Counted from the stretch's first letter, positions 8,548 through 17,569 are shown. The stretch is 64,000 bases of DNA from Marinomonas maritima (GCF_024435075.2 NZ_JAMZEG020000001.1:434001-498000), one strand, 5' to 3'. The notes: a model not told the origin generated them from the sequence alone. Made by a program: numbers and translations.

Positions 8548-8601
8548 CTAAATTCTAACGCTCTGTGCTGTCTGAATCGGCGTTGAATTGAATACAATCA
8601 T
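8548..8601 (-). CDS. Possible 17-residue leader peptide upstream of rsgA
   Basis: On the minus strand AAGGAG lies 7 nt before an ATG that opens a 17-codon frame (MIVFNSTPIQTAQSVRI, then TAG), about 145 bp upstream of the rsgA start. The ribosome-binding site is better than that of most annotated genes nearby, which is the only positive evidence. It could be a short leader ORF, a chance occurrence, or part of a longer untranslated leader. The rest of the 8430-8739 interval holds nothing I recognise. Confidence 0.3.
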   Translation of the reverse strand: MIVFNSTPIQTAQSVRI

Positions 8602-8739
8602 CAATAATCTCCTTGTAGGTTTAATAGAGTCATAATTCTGTGGGAGTTTGTTCATTTGGTCAAGTTGAAACAGCGAGATCGAGAAAAATAAAAGAGCTGA
8701 TTCACTTCTTTATTCTATACGAAGAGCAGTAACTGATTG

Positions 8740-10707
8740 TTAAATCGGCAAAGAAGCGTAGCTCAATAACAAGGCTTCTATCTCATCCGTAGGCATTGGT
8801 TTAGCGTAATAATAACCTTGGCCATAAAGGCAACCCATTTTGATGAGAGTATCTGCTTGAGTTTTTGTTTCAATACCTTCTGCAATAGCATTGCAATTGA
8901 AGGAGGTCGCCAAGGTAATTGCCGCGCAAACGATGGCTTTTTTATTGGCGCCGTCTTCAATATCACAGATGAAAGATCGATCTATTTTGATGTTATTCAC
9001 TTTGATATTACTAATGTAAGACAAAGAGCTCATTCCTGTTCCAAAATCATCGATAGCCAGAGTAATACCTGCTTGTTTAAAGTCATCTAGGCGACTAGCT
9101 ATATAGTCGATATTGATGCTTGTCGACGATTCAATGAGTTCTATTTCTAACTGTTTTGTATCGATTGAATACTGTTTTAGTAGCGCCAAGGTGAACTCTA
9201 ATAAATCGGGATCAAGCAGGTTATAAGGCGATAAGTTAATAGCGATGGGTGTCGATAACCCCTGTGTTTTCCATAGTGCTAATTGTTGAATCGCGCTTTG
9301 AATCACATAGCGTCCAAACTCCTGAATACGACCACTTTGCTCAATCAAATCTATAAAATGCACAGGCGCAAGAATTCCATCTGTCGGATGATACCAACGC
9401 GCTAACGCCTCAACGCCAATGATATCCCCGCTGTTTAATTCAACTTTAGGCTGGTAATGGAATTTAATTTGCCGTTCTGATAGTGCGCTTTCTAGGTCTG
9501 CACGTAGCCGTAATCGTTGGTGGCCGAGTTGTGTGTTTCGTTCACTGAATATGCTCCAGCCACTGCGTTTTTGCTTGGCTTCATACATGGCAATGTCTGC
9601 ACACACCATCAATGATTCAGCGTCTTTTGCATGACTTGGGTAGTACGCAAGGCCAATACTGGCACCAGTGTTAATCGACAGTTTATGGATCATAATAGGC
9701 TCATTACAGACGTCTATTAATTTCTGAGCGAGTTTATGAGCCTCTTCTATCTCTAAATCAGGTGCCCAAATAATAAATTCATCACCACCAATACGCATGA
9801 CTGTTTGTGTCGGATTAAGGGCTAAAGCAAGCTTTTGGGAGACTGCTCTGAGTAATACATCACCTGAAGAGTGGCCAAAAGTATCATTTACTTCTTTAAA
9901 TTTATCGAGATCTATTACAAACAAGCAGCCTCTAGTAGGTGTTTCTAAAAGTGTTTCATTCGTTTTTTCATACTCCGATGGTGTTTCGGGCATGATGTTT
10001 TGCATCATATTGATCAAATACAGTCTGTTCGGTAGGCCGGTCAGTGAATCATACGTCGCGAGTCTTTCAAGTGCGTCATTTTTACTTTGAACCCGCTTAG
10101 CCATCCACGATGACAGCGTAATAGCGAGCCAAACTGCCATCCAAAAAACAATGAATGAGGTTAACGATAAACGTTTAGCAATAAGGTCAAGAGCTGTATC
10201 AACGCTACTTGCCGCTTCTATCATGACAATTTTGTAATCTAGCCCTTCTACTACTTGCCAAAGAAAGCGTTTCCCATCAATTTTTTCAAGGCCGTTCACC
10301 ATAGACATAGGTGATGATGGTTTGTTTTGACTTACCTTTGTGTGTATTTTTTCTTTAATAATCGTTATTTGAGAAAAGGTCATATTATGATTAAGCGACC
10401 AGTCAAGTTCATCCCCATGAGCTTCAACATACAATAGCTCTGTGCGGACATGGTCATTTAAATAGGTAAGTTCAATAAGGTGCTGTAGACGTTGTGTCGC
10501 TTCATTGTCTGCTTCGACAAGCTCGGCATGAAACAACATAGCTTGTCGATGAAGGGAAACGGCTTCTGAGTCTATACCCAGCTGAGAAGACAGACGATAA
10601 GACACAACCACATAAATCGTAGACACAAACAAAGCTACGGCAAGGCAGACAAGAATCAACCTTAAACGCAATAGCTTGTCTCTCTGTAGCTCTAACAGTG
10701 GCGGCAT
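8740..10707 (-). CDS. Membrane GGDEF-EAL protein (diguanylate cyclase / c-di-GMP phosphodiesterase)
   Basis: A 655-residue inner-membrane protein. Transmembrane segment 1 lies at about residues 14-34, then a periplasmic sensor region of about 130 residues, transmembrane segment 2 near 180-200, a GGDEF domain (about 210-380) and an EAL domain (about 395-645). GGDEF is intact (MRIGGDEFIIWA) but the inhibitory RxxD site is absent (NPTQ in its place). EAL catalytic residues look intact: EALARW, NLSPYN, ELIES, AIDDFGTG, KIDRSF, AEGIET and the final GQGYYYAKP. Both activities are therefore possible; many such hybrids act mainly as phosphodiesterases. It follows a small DUF2892 gene by 26 bp and may be co-transcribed with it. 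Confidence 0.93.
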   Translation of the reverse strand: MPPLLELQRDKLLRLRLILVCLAVALFVSTIYVVVSYRLSSQLGIDSEAVSLHRQAMLFHAELVEADNEATQRLQHLIELTYLNDHVRTELLYVEAHGDELDWSLNHNMTFSQITIIKEKIHTKVSQNKPSSPMSMVNGLEKIDGKRFLWQVVEGLDYKIVMIEAASSVDTALDLIAKRLSLTSFIVFWMAVWLAITLSSWMAKRVQSKNDALERLATYDSLTGLPNRLYLINMMQNIMPETPSEYEKTNETLLETPTRGCLFVIDLDKFKEVNDTFGHSSGDVLLRAVSQKLALALNPTQTVMRIGGDEFIIWAPDLEIEEAHKLAQKLIDVCNEPIMIHKLSINTGASIGLAYYPSHAKDAESLMVCADIAMYEAKQKRSGWSIFSERNTQLGHQRLRLRADLESALSERQIKFHYQPKVELNSGDIIGVEALARWYHPTDGILAPVHFIDLIEQSGRIQEFGRYVIQSAIQQLALWKTQGLSTPIAINLSPYNLLDPDLLEFTLALLKQYSIDTKQLEIELIESSTSINIDYIASRLDDFKQAGITLAIDDFGTGMSSLSYISNIKVNNIKIDRSFICDIEDGANKKAIVCAAITLATSFNCNAIAEGIETKTQADTLIKMGCLYGQGYYYAKPMPTDEIEALLLSYASLPI

Positions 10708-10733
10708 ATCGTTCCTGAAAATGGGACAGAGTA

Positions 10734-10949
10734 TTACTTATTTTTAGCGCTACTAATGCCAGCTAAATGATAAACAGGACACCATCCAGAAATGAGAGAA
10801 ATCAAATTAAGCACCCCAAAGGTGGCTAATAATATTTCTAATATAGGCTCTTGAAGATAACCGTTATTTAATAGTAAAAAACCAATAATAACGATTCCTA
10901 TCACGCCTCTTGCTATGCGATCGATAGGGTGTAGGTTCTTCTTCATCAT
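10734..10949 (-). CDS. DUF2892 small inner-membrane protein
   Basis: A 71-residue protein with two hydrophobic segments, beginning MMKKNLHPIDRIARGVIGI and ending with a WCPVYHLAGIS stretch. This is the DUF2892 pattern, found alone or fused to rhodanese in YgaP. Its role is uncertain; some relatives accompany sulfur or cyanide metabolism. The chosen start has GGAGAGA 5-8 nt upstream; an upstream in-frame start at 10976 would add nine poorly conserved residues. It is the first gene of a short minus-strand unit with the GGDEF-EAL gene. Confidence 0.8.
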   Translation of the reverse strand: MMKKNLHPIDRIARGVIGIVIIGFLLLNNGYLQEPILEILLATFGVLNLISLISGWCPVYHLAGISSAKNK

Positions 10950-11432
10950 CGTGTCTCTCCAGTCGATTTTATACATTGTACCGTCAGCGTAAATTATCTA
11001 TTTGCCAGAAAAAAAACAATGTTAAGACTGTAAGGAATTGCGTCGTAATGTAAGGCACGATTTGGTAATGAGATGGCCGTAAAACTGCTTAGCCATCAAG
11101 CTAATGTCATTTAATCTGTTGTACTGACGTTACAAACTATCTTATTAACACTAGCAAGACTCTCTCAGCACTACAGTGTTAGGTGCAAATCAAAATGGTG
11201 GGAGGTTTCATCGAGTAGTCCATAATTTCAAGCATCACTCCTTTTTATCTGACTTCCGTGTAATGCAGTGGTTTTAGGTTTTCTTGTTAAGGATGAATTC
11301 GTGCGGTTGATGATGTCCGCACCTTCGTTAATTTGAGCGGTTTTTTTGGAGTAGTTCGAAGTTTATTCCATTAAGTACGTGGGTAATCTAAGATTAACCT
11401 AAGTTCAATGTTGATCGGGCAGGGCCGTTTTA
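10950..11432. other. Intergenic region between divergent c-di-GMP genes
   Basis: About 480 bp between two divergent genes. It must hold promoters for both, but I cannot place them with confidence. A 6-bp hairpin (GTGCGG/CCGCAC near 11301-11322) is followed, after a gap of about 20 nt, by a T run; this is not a convincing terminator. No conserved coding frame or RNA gene is evident. Confidence 0.4.
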
Positions 11433-12713
11433 ATGTTTTTAAGCTTTCTACGTCCAAACAATCTATCCCAAAAAATGATGCGTGTTATTTTTTTCATATA
11501 TTTGGCTGTAACTTGTGTAATTACAAGTATGCAGTTCTTCAGCGAATATGTGAAAACACAGGACTCAATACTTAATGAATTGAAACAGTTGGAAGAAACC
11601 GTCCGTGAGCCTATTTCTACCAGCTTATGGCAATACAACGAAAATCAATTGAATGTGCTCATTGCCGGATTGGTTAAAATGCCCATTATCGAAGGTGTCG
11701 AGGTTTTCGATAAAGATGCCCAAGCCATGTTTTCTAAAAAATCCTACAACTCGGGCTCAGCCCCATTGTCTCTTTTCGATACGACGTCAGATTTAAATTG
11801 GACACTTAATGGAGAAAGCGTCTTTCTTGGAACACTTGTGCTTTATTCATCGTCCGAAGTCGTTTTAGATCGAGTTTTATTTGGTTTTACTCTGATTGCC
11901 ATTACAGCAATCATCAAGTTATCTATTTTGTTTTGGCTGTTTGTCTGGGCATTTGATCGTTATTTGGCAAGCCCTTTGAAGGAGCTAATGACTCAAGTGA
12001 ATGAAGTTCAAATGAGTCCTAATATGAGTAAGCGGATTAATCTGTCAAACATTGAAAATAACGAGATCAGTCAGCTTCAAGAACACATGAATACGATGTT
12101 ATCCACTCTAGAGATGGACCGAGAACAGCTATTAGAGAATGAGCAAGCTAAGCGAAATTGGTTAGAGGATGCCGTTGCTAAGCGTACAGAAGACTTGCAG
12201 GTTTTGAATAAAAAATTGGAAGAACTGGCCACAAGAGATTCTTTGACAGGCATACTGAATCGGGGCAGTTTCTTTGAAATGGCGCAACATTTACTGATTC
12301 TGTCACAGCGTCAAAAATCGCCAGCATCCTTTTTGTTGATCGATTTAGATAATTTCAAAAGGGTCAACGACACTTATGGTCATTTTGTTGGTGACAAAGT
12401 ACTTATCCATTTCACGCAGACCATTCAGAAGTCTTTAAGAAAATCTGATCTCATTGGCAGAGTTGGTGGAGAAGAGTTTGCCATATTTCTCCCTGATACA
12501 GGCAATGATGATGCTTTCCAACTTGCCGAAAAACTACGAAAAATCATTAGCCATTCTGTGTTGGAAGTGGATGGTAACGTCGTGGCTTATACAGTGAGCC
12601 TTGGCGTTGAGTCATCCGAGCCAAAAGACCATTTAATTGATGAGTTATTTAAACGCGCCGATTTGAAGTTGTATGGTGCCAAAGATAAGGGTCGTGATCG
12701 TGTTGAGAAATAA
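11433..12713 (+). CDS. Membrane diguanylate cyclase (HAMP-GGDEF)
   Basis: A 426-residue protein: transmembrane segment 1 at about residues 17-36, a periplasmic domain of about 110 residues, transmembrane segment 2 near 148-170, a HAMP-like linker and coiled coil to about 265, then GGDEF. The active site is GGEEF within LIGRVGGEEFAIFLP, and the RxxD inhibitory site is present (RKSD). It is therefore expected to make c-di-GMP and to be product-inhibited. The start ATG has AGGG upstream. Its 3' end overlaps the start region of a solute-binding protein gene, which strongly suggests they work together: the periplasmic protein is a likely ligand sensor for the cyclase. Confidence 0.93.
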   Translation: MFLSFLRPNNLSQKMMRVIFFIYLAVTCVITSMQFFSEYVKTQDSILNELKQLEETVREPISTSLWQYNENQLNVLIAGLVKMPIIEGVEVFDKDAQAMFSKKSYNSGSAPLSLFDTTSDLNWTLNGESVFLGTLVLYSSSEVVLDRVLFGFTLIAITAIIKLSILFWLFVWAFDRYLASPLKELMTQVNEVQMSPNMSKRINLSNIENNEISQLQEHMNTMLSTLEMDREQLLENEQAKRNWLEDAVAKRTEDLQVLNKKLEELATRDSLTGILNRGSFFEMAQHLLILSQRQKSPASFLLIDLDNFKRVNDTYGHFVGDKVLIHFTQTIQKSLRKSDLIGRVGGEEFAIFLPDTGNDDAFQLAEKLRKIISHSVLEVDGNVVAYTVSLGVESSEPKDHLIDELFKRADLKLYGAKDKGRDRVEK

Positions 12714-13545
12714 GAAGCTGAGCAATAAAAAAACGAACAGCCAACGATTAAACCATTTCTCATTTCTGATGGTCTTTCTGGTAGGCATCAGTGTGCCTCA
12801 TATCGGCTCTGCTGCGGCGTTAAAAGTGTGTTACGACCAATGGCCGCCAATGACAATATTTCCATCGGAAGAGGACTCTGAGCGTGGTGTTGTTATCGAT
12901 ATGCTGGAGCAAATATATTCATCAAATGGTTATCAGCTCGAATACTATGAAGTGCCTCTAGCACGAGGGTTGAATATGGTGAGAGAGGGGCTTTGCGATA
13001 TATTGCCGGAATACTTATATTCAAAAAATCCAGACGACCATTTTGTCTATGCCGACGAAGAAACGTTTGCCTACACCTCCGCCTTTGTTGTTAGGCGAGA
13101 TGATCCGTGGCGCTACAATGGGATTCAATCTTTAACGGACAAACGCATTGCTACTGGACCTGGTTGGGACTACAGCTCAATGAGTGCTGGTTACCAGAAT
13201 TATATTGACGATCCTAAAAATTCTAATTTCGTAGAAGTGGTTGCTGGTTACGATGATGTGGTTGACCGAATTTTCCAGATGATCAGTGAAAATAGAGTCG
13301 ACTTATACGCAGACAATGACCTTGTCCTTCAGTACGTTTTAAATCGTCTCAACCTGAATGATGACCTTCAAATAGTACGCCCTGGTTTAGAAAAGAAGTT
13401 GGTTGAAAGGCCGATTTTTTCCAAACATATTCCCGCTGAAACAAGACAAGATTTGATCAGAATTTGGAATGAAGGCCGCTTGGATATGAAAGGTGAAAAA
13501 GAGCAAGTTCTTCTTAATAAGTACAAGGTTTCATTGGCAAATTAG
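12700..13545 (+). CDS. Periplasmic family-3 solute-binding protein paired with a diguanylate cyclase
   Basis: A protein of about 281 residues with a basic N-terminus, hydrophobic signal core and probable cleavage near GSAAA, followed by a type-II periplasmic binding fold of the amino-acid-binding (SBP_bac_3) class: LKVCYDQWPPMTIFP, GVVIDMLEQIY, VREGLCDILPEY and a C-terminal lobe. No ABC permease or ATPase gene is adjacent. Its start lies inside the upstream cyclase gene. I chose GTG at 12700, since AAGG lies 9 nt before it, but GTG 12694 and ATG 12673 are also possible. Absence of transporter partners and overlap with a GGDEF gene favour a sensory role. Confidence 0.85.
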   Translation: MLRNKKLSNKKTNSQRLNHFSFLMVFLVGISVPHIGSAAALKVCYDQWPPMTIFPSEEDSERGVVIDMLEQIYSSNGYQLEYYEVPLARGLNMVREGLCDILPEYLYSKNPDDHFVYADEETFAYTSAFVVRRDDPWRYNGIQSLTDKRIATGPGWDYSSMSAGYQNYIDDPKNSNFVEVVAGYDDVVDRIFQMISENRVDLYADNDLVLQYVLNRLNLNDDLQIVRPGLEKKLVERPIFSKHIPAETRQDLIRIWNEGRLDMKGEKEQVLLNKYKVSLAN

Positions 13546-13704
13546 CGTAAGGCTGGCCTGTATACCTTTTGAATTATTGGAAACTTAATAGATGGTTCAC
13601 TATCAAATCAACTTATTGAATAGCTGACCCTTTTAAAATTGACTAGTTCGACAATGAACCTGAGTCGCCATTACCATTGCCATCACTAAGAGACATCTAC
13701 TGAA

Positions 13705-14757
13705 ATGCTAAGAAATGCAACTGAACTCCATCTTGAACCGATTGATGCTGTTATCACTTGGGTCAATGGGGATGCTGAGAAACACCGTAAGACGCGACAA
13801 GAATATATGACCATTGAGCCTTCGCCACTGCATGAAAATGCATCGAACCCTCATCGGTGGTTGTGTAACGATGAAATCTTGTACTGCATTCAATCGATCG
13901 AAAACCATGCGCCATGGGTAGGTAAAATCTGGATTGTTGTTGATGAAGAAGGCCCTGATTTATCAAGCCTCTCGGAAAACATTAGGGTCAAGGTGCATCT
14001 TGCCTATCATTCAGAAATTTTTGAAGGGTTCACGCAAGTGCTCCCCACATTCAACTCTTTAACCATTGAGAGCATGCTGTGGCGGATTGAAGGGCTGAGC
14101 GAGCGGTTCATGTACTTTAATGATGATGTGTTCTTGACTGCGCCCCTAAAACCGTCAGACATTTTTGACGGGCTTACTCCTATTTTTCGAGGCAAGTGGG
14201 TTGACTATAGCGGGTTGCTTGGCAGTGCCGAAGCACGGGATGACCCTGCGAAATTCCACTATTTTATGCAAATAAATGCGTCCCAAATTATCGGTTTTCC
14301 CGCTACGGAGCTGTTTTCTGCTGCCCATGTCGTGCATCCTTTTCGACGTTCCAAAATGGCCGAATTGTTTGCGCTGTATCCCGATTACTTCCTCAGTAAC
14401 ATAAAATACAGATTTCGGAACTTGGAACAATTTCTCCCGCAGGGACTGCATAATCATGCTTGTATCAGAGACAACGAGGCCAAGCTCGGCACGACAGATG
14501 ACCACCTTCACATCACAAGCGGACAGGGAAAGGGGCAACCTCCAGCCGATACTCTAGCACTGCTGATCAGAGCGACGAATCCTGAAATCAAGTTTCTATG
14601 CGTTAATGACCTCCCTCAACTGGTAGAAATCATCCCGAACGCAGTTGAATGGATAGCTCAGGCTATTGGCGGGTTTCCGGTGCACGCTAAAAATACAACA
14701 ATCGAGAGATTGTGCCTGCAATCAGAGGATGCAGAGATAAATTTGGCAAAAGCATGA
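13705..14757 (+). CDS. Stealth family protein (sugar-phosphate transferase type)
   Basis: A 350-residue cytoplasmic protein with Stealth conserved regions: CR1 IDAVITWVNGDAEKHRK at about residues 12-28, then CR2 including WIVVDEEGP and the metal-binding-like YFNDDVFL near 137-144. Conserved aromatic and His-containing stretches follow. Stealth proteins are phosphotransferases that move hexose-1-phosphates during capsule or phosphoglycan synthesis, related to GNPTAB. Here it stands alone, with no polymer or export genes; the upstream neighbours are the cyclase/binding-protein pair. Base composition seems slightly richer in G+C than its neighbours, a weak hint of transfer. Substrate is unknown. 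Confidence 0.88.
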   Translation: MLRNATELHLEPIDAVITWVNGDAEKHRKTRQEYMTIEPSPLHENASNPHRWLCNDEILYCIQSIENHAPWVGKIWIVVDEEGPDLSSLSENIRVKVHLAYHSEIFEGFTQVLPTFNSLTIESMLWRIEGLSERFMYFNDDVFLTAPLKPSDIFDGLTPIFRGKWVDYSGLLGSAEARDDPAKFHYFMQINASQIIGFPATELFSAAHVVHPFRRSKMAELFALYPDYFLSNIKYRFRNLEQFLPQGLHNHACIRDNEAKLGTTDDHLHITSGQGKGQPPADTLALLIRATNPEIKFLCVNDLPQLVEIIPNAVEWIAQAIGGFPVHAKNTTIERLCLQSEDAEINLAKA

Positions 14758-14898
14758 AGCTTGCACAACCAAAGACATCAGATTTATGAGATAGAGATAA
14801 GTGATGCACCTCGTTTACTCAGTAAAATACGGTGACAATAAAGTAGGTCACACAGTGACTTTAGTATTGTTTTTCAGTGTCTAAAAGGTGATTTGACC

Positions 14899-16035
14899 AT
14901 GTTCCTAGATCATAACGCCGCGACGACTTCGATTTTCTCGCAGCAAGATACGCAGATCATTCATGCATTGTATGCAGGACTGACTGATCGTGAAGGTTTT
15001 CATCATTTTCTAGATTTATTATCAACGGCAAACAACGCATGTGCAGCGGAGTTGGTGGTTATTCGCAAGCAGCCGTTGCAAATTGATCACCTTTGGTATG
15101 CTGGGCTTTCGGATGAGTTTATAGATTGGTACACACAAAATAATATGATTAAGCAGGATTTGGTTTCTAGGTATGTGACTTTTCAACCGCCTGGAGTATT
15201 TCATTCTGCGTTATCTATACTGGATGAGTTAGACGTTACTGAAGACTATAAACGCTGGCAAACTGATCAAAATATGCTTGATAGTGCTTGGTTGGTTGTT
15301 CATTGCACAGATACTCATACGACATTACTAACGATGCAGCGAACGGTTGAGCAGGGCGCATACCAGTCACAAGAGTTAGCACGGCTTAATCTGTTGGTTC
15401 CCTTTATACGCCAAGCTGTTTTGTTGTATCAGCAGGTTGATTATCGAACAGTTGCCCAAAAAACACTGATTAGTGTCGTTAACACCATTCCTCAAGCAAC
15501 ATTGGTATTAAATGAGCAGGCGGTTGTGATTCACGCTAATCCCTCTGCGAAGACGTTCCTGCTGGAAGAATCCTTGTTGTCAGTTCGTAACGAGAGATTA
15601 ATGTTTCAGCAGCGTGGTGTTCAGCAGGCGTACTTTAGATCAGCGGTGCATGTTATTCGCGCGAGCATGGGACAAGGTGAATATGAGTCAGACGCACTGT
15701 TTTTAAAGCGTGCGGGGCGGCCTCCATTGATTGTGCTGATAAGACCCATGGAAAGTACGGATTTATCACAGGGTGGTGCTTTAGTGACCATTGTTGAGCC
15801 TGCTAAACGTAAGCTACCAACGGCAGGAATCATTGGAAAATACTTTTCACTCTCGCCGGCCGAAGCTGAACTATGCGAAGATTTAGTGGCAGGACTGACA
15901 TTAAAAGCAATCGCAATAAAGAGTGAAAAAACTGAAGCCACACTGCGTTCATACTTAAAAAATATTTTTATTAAAACCAATCACTCACGCCAAGGAACAT
16001 TAATCAGCAGTATTTTATGTGCTTTGTTACATTGA
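14899..16035 (+). CDS. LuxR-type transcriptional regulator, orphan
   Basis: A 378-residue regulator. The N-terminal two thirds contain a PAS-like region (about residues 190-290, with PQATLVLNEQAVVIHANPSAKTFL). A C-terminal LuxR-type helix-turn-helix lies at about 315-375 (FSLSPAEAELCEDLVAGLTLKAIA, then TLRSYLKNIFIKTN). It lacks a response-regulator receiver domain and the autoinducer-binding fold, so its signal is unknown. The ATG at 14899 has AAGGTGA 8 nt upstream; the in-frame TTG two codons before is unlikely. No obvious target gene is adjacent. Confidence 0.88.
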   Translation: MFLDHNAATTSIFSQQDTQIIHALYAGLTDREGFHHFLDLLSTANNACAAELVVIRKQPLQIDHLWYAGLSDEFIDWYTQNNMIKQDLVSRYVTFQPPGVFHSALSILDELDVTEDYKRWQTDQNMLDSAWLVVHCTDTHTTLLTMQRTVEQGAYQSQELARLNLLVPFIRQAVLLYQQVDYRTVAQKTLISVVNTIPQATLVLNEQAVVIHANPSAKTFLLEESLLSVRNERLMFQQRGVQQAYFRSAVHVIRASMGQGEYESDALFLKRAGRPPLIVLIRPMESTDLSQGGALVTIVEPAKRKLPTAGIIGKYFSLSPAEAELCEDLVAGLTLKAIAIKSEKTEATLRSYLKNIFIKTNHSRQGTLISSILCALLH

Positions 16036-16345
16036 TGAAGTACTAAATGATACATATGAAATATGACCTTTATTCCTTCTGGCAGACAAAAATTATCGTT
16101 ACATGGCAACGAAACCACTTTCATTTTGTTGATAATTCTTTTTGGCTATATTGCTTCTGTTTGCTTTTAGTCGTCCGTTATGGTCGTTACGACACATTGA
16201 ATGAGCTCGATTTTCCGCGCTTGTTTAGCATAAGTTAAGTGCTTGCTCATAAGGGAAATAACTAACTGTTGTGCGGCTTAGGTTTTGGCAGGGGGCATAG
16301 TGCAGTTCCATCCTATTAACATTTGATTGATGGCAGGGTGAAAAC
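16036..16345. other. Intergenic region with no recognisable gene
   Basis: About 310 bp after the LuxR-type gene. A 63-codon frame (16047-16238) is present, but it has no ribosome-binding site or recognisable motif. I see no RNA gene or repeat here. Confidence 0.4.
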
Positions 16346-16375
16346 AAAAAAACCGCCAAACCAAATGGCTTGCGG
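16346..16375 (-). terminator. Terminator downstream of the aphA pseudogene
   Basis: On the minus strand a hairpin with arms CCGCAAGCC and GGTTTGGCGG (one bulge, one G-U pair) is followed by seven T residues. It lies about 35 bp past the pseudogene's stop and was probably its terminator. Confidence 0.65.
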
Positions 16376-16409
16376 CTTTGCATTGTGTAACGCTAAAAAA
16401 ATTGGAATC

Positions 16410-17059
16410 TTAGTACTGGGAGTCTTTCAATACTCGCTCGCCATAGATGCCATTTTTTGGAATCAGTGTGTAGCTAGAGCTAGCCGCGCGCATTACACGA
16501 ATCCCCTCAGCACCGGCTTGATCCCGCAAAAATAACATCGTGTATATCTTTGATATCAAAAGTTTTTTCAAATACTCAGTGGTGAAATTACTGTCTGAAC
16601 CTGTACGACGTGTGATGAAATAAATGCTATCGCCACGCTCTTGGTACAGGGCAATCAACTCTTTAGCAATGTTCTTAGGTATACTGAATGCATCCCAGCC
16701 ACAGTTCGTCTTATCCTAAAAGTCTTGATTCTCTAAATAAGAATAACCATTGGGTGAGAACTCTTGTTGGCCCACGATAAAAAACTGGCGTGCTAAACAA
16801 GGTCGTACCATCGATATCAAAACCAACCACAAAAGGGGCTTTGTCTTGCCGCTCTTTCTTGATATCTGCCATAGAAATCATCTTCACATCAGACGGCATA
16901 CCAGCAGTAGTCATATCAATAGTGGAATAGCCTTTATGAGTGCCAGGTGTTTTTGGATCTGCGTTAGCAGATCTAAATTTAGATGATAAGTGCGACACAA
17001 GCCACTACAAACGCTATCGAGCGTAGCGTATGGTTCGTAGTGTTCCCTATAGGTTTCAT
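16410..17059 (-). pseudogene. aphA: Class B acid phosphatase AphA, degenerate
   Basis: Read on the minus strand, this is a ruined copy of the periplasmic HAD-type phosphatase AphA. A signal peptide (from ATG 17059) runs into a TAA after about 26 codons; the mature part resumes in another frame. The active-site block VGFDIDGTTLFSTPVFYRG is present (family: FDIDDT). A frameshift then precedes FSPNGYSYLENQDF, whose next Trp codon is TAG. After it come CGWDAFSIPKNIAKELIAL and RGDSIYFITRRTG, then another frameshift before FDIKDIHDVIFAG, a deletion that removes the distal DSDND region, and an intact tail GAEGIRVMRAASSSY to SQY. With at least three frameshifts, a nonsense codon and a deletion, no active enzyme can be made. 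Confidence 0.9.
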
Positions 17060-17183
17060 TGTTGATGGTTTGCTTATCTTATCGCTAAAAAATACGACTT
17101 TTTATCCTCTTTTTTTGGTTTGATTGAAGGGTAGGCAGCGGTAGCGTATTTATTTTTCATAAAAGCTGCGGTTCCATTGAATA

Positions 17184-17211
17184 TTGACAAAGTTCACGTG
17201 TATGTTAACCT
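17184..17211 (+). promoter_or_regulatory. Candidate promoter/operator of the toxin-antitoxin pair
   Basis: TTGACA (17184-17189), a 16-nt spacer and TAACCT (17206-17211) resemble a sigma-70 promoter. An imperfect dyad (GTTCAC at 17192 and GTTAAC at 17204) overlaps the spacer and could be the antitoxin's operator. Transcription would begin at or next to the toxin ATG. Confidence 0.4.
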
Positions 17212-17218
17212 TGCCATC

Positions 17219-17569
17219 ATGAGGAAAATTAATTTTTATCGCACGGATGACGATAAGTGCCCAATTGAAGAGTTTTTAGATTCTTTGAATAGCAAGCAGG
17301 TTCAGAAGGTTGCTTGGGTGCTTCAATTGGTTGAAGAGTTGGAAGTTGTTCCTACTACCTATCTTAAAAAGCTCGTGAGTACCGATGATATTTGGGAAAT
17401 ACGCGTTCAGGTAGGTGGGAATATTTTCAGACTGTTTGGGTTCTTTGATCATGATAATTTGGTAATTCTTAATCACGGCTTTCAAAAGAAGACACAGAAA
17501 ACACCACCAAAAGAGATCAAGATTGCGGAAAGTCGTAAAAAAAATTATTTACAGAGGAAACCCTTATGA
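17219..17569 (+). CDS. RelE/ParE-superfamily toxin (Gp49/HigB-like)
   Basis: A 116-residue basic protein of the phage Gp49-like/HigB family (PF05973 type). It begins RKINFYRTDDDKCPIEEFLDSL and contains WVLQLVEELEV, then LKKLVSTDDIWEIRVQVGGNIFRLFGFFD and LVILNHGFQKKTQKTPPKEIKIAESRK. The final KTPxxEI-A block is the usual signature. Such toxins are mRNA interferases that cut at the ribosome. The stop overlaps the antitoxin start (ATGA). The toxin-first order is typical for this family. No ribosome-binding site is visible before the ATG at 17219, the only in-frame ATG available. Confidence 0.88.
   Translation: MRKINFYRTDDDKCPIEEFLDSLNSKQVQKVAWVLQLVEELEVVPTTYLKKLVSTDDIWEIRVQVGGNIFRLFGFFDHDNLVILNHGFQKKTQKTPPKEIKIAESRKKNYLQRKPL

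Noticed and set aside
11301..11355. Hairpin followed by TTTTTTT upstream of the HAMP-GGDEF gene
   Set aside because: The T run is about 20 nt away from the short stem, so it does not form a proper terminator.
16047..16238. 63-codon frame after the LuxR-type gene
   Set aside because: No ribosome-binding site and no recognisable motif; aromatic-rich composition suggests a chance frame in AT-rich DNA.
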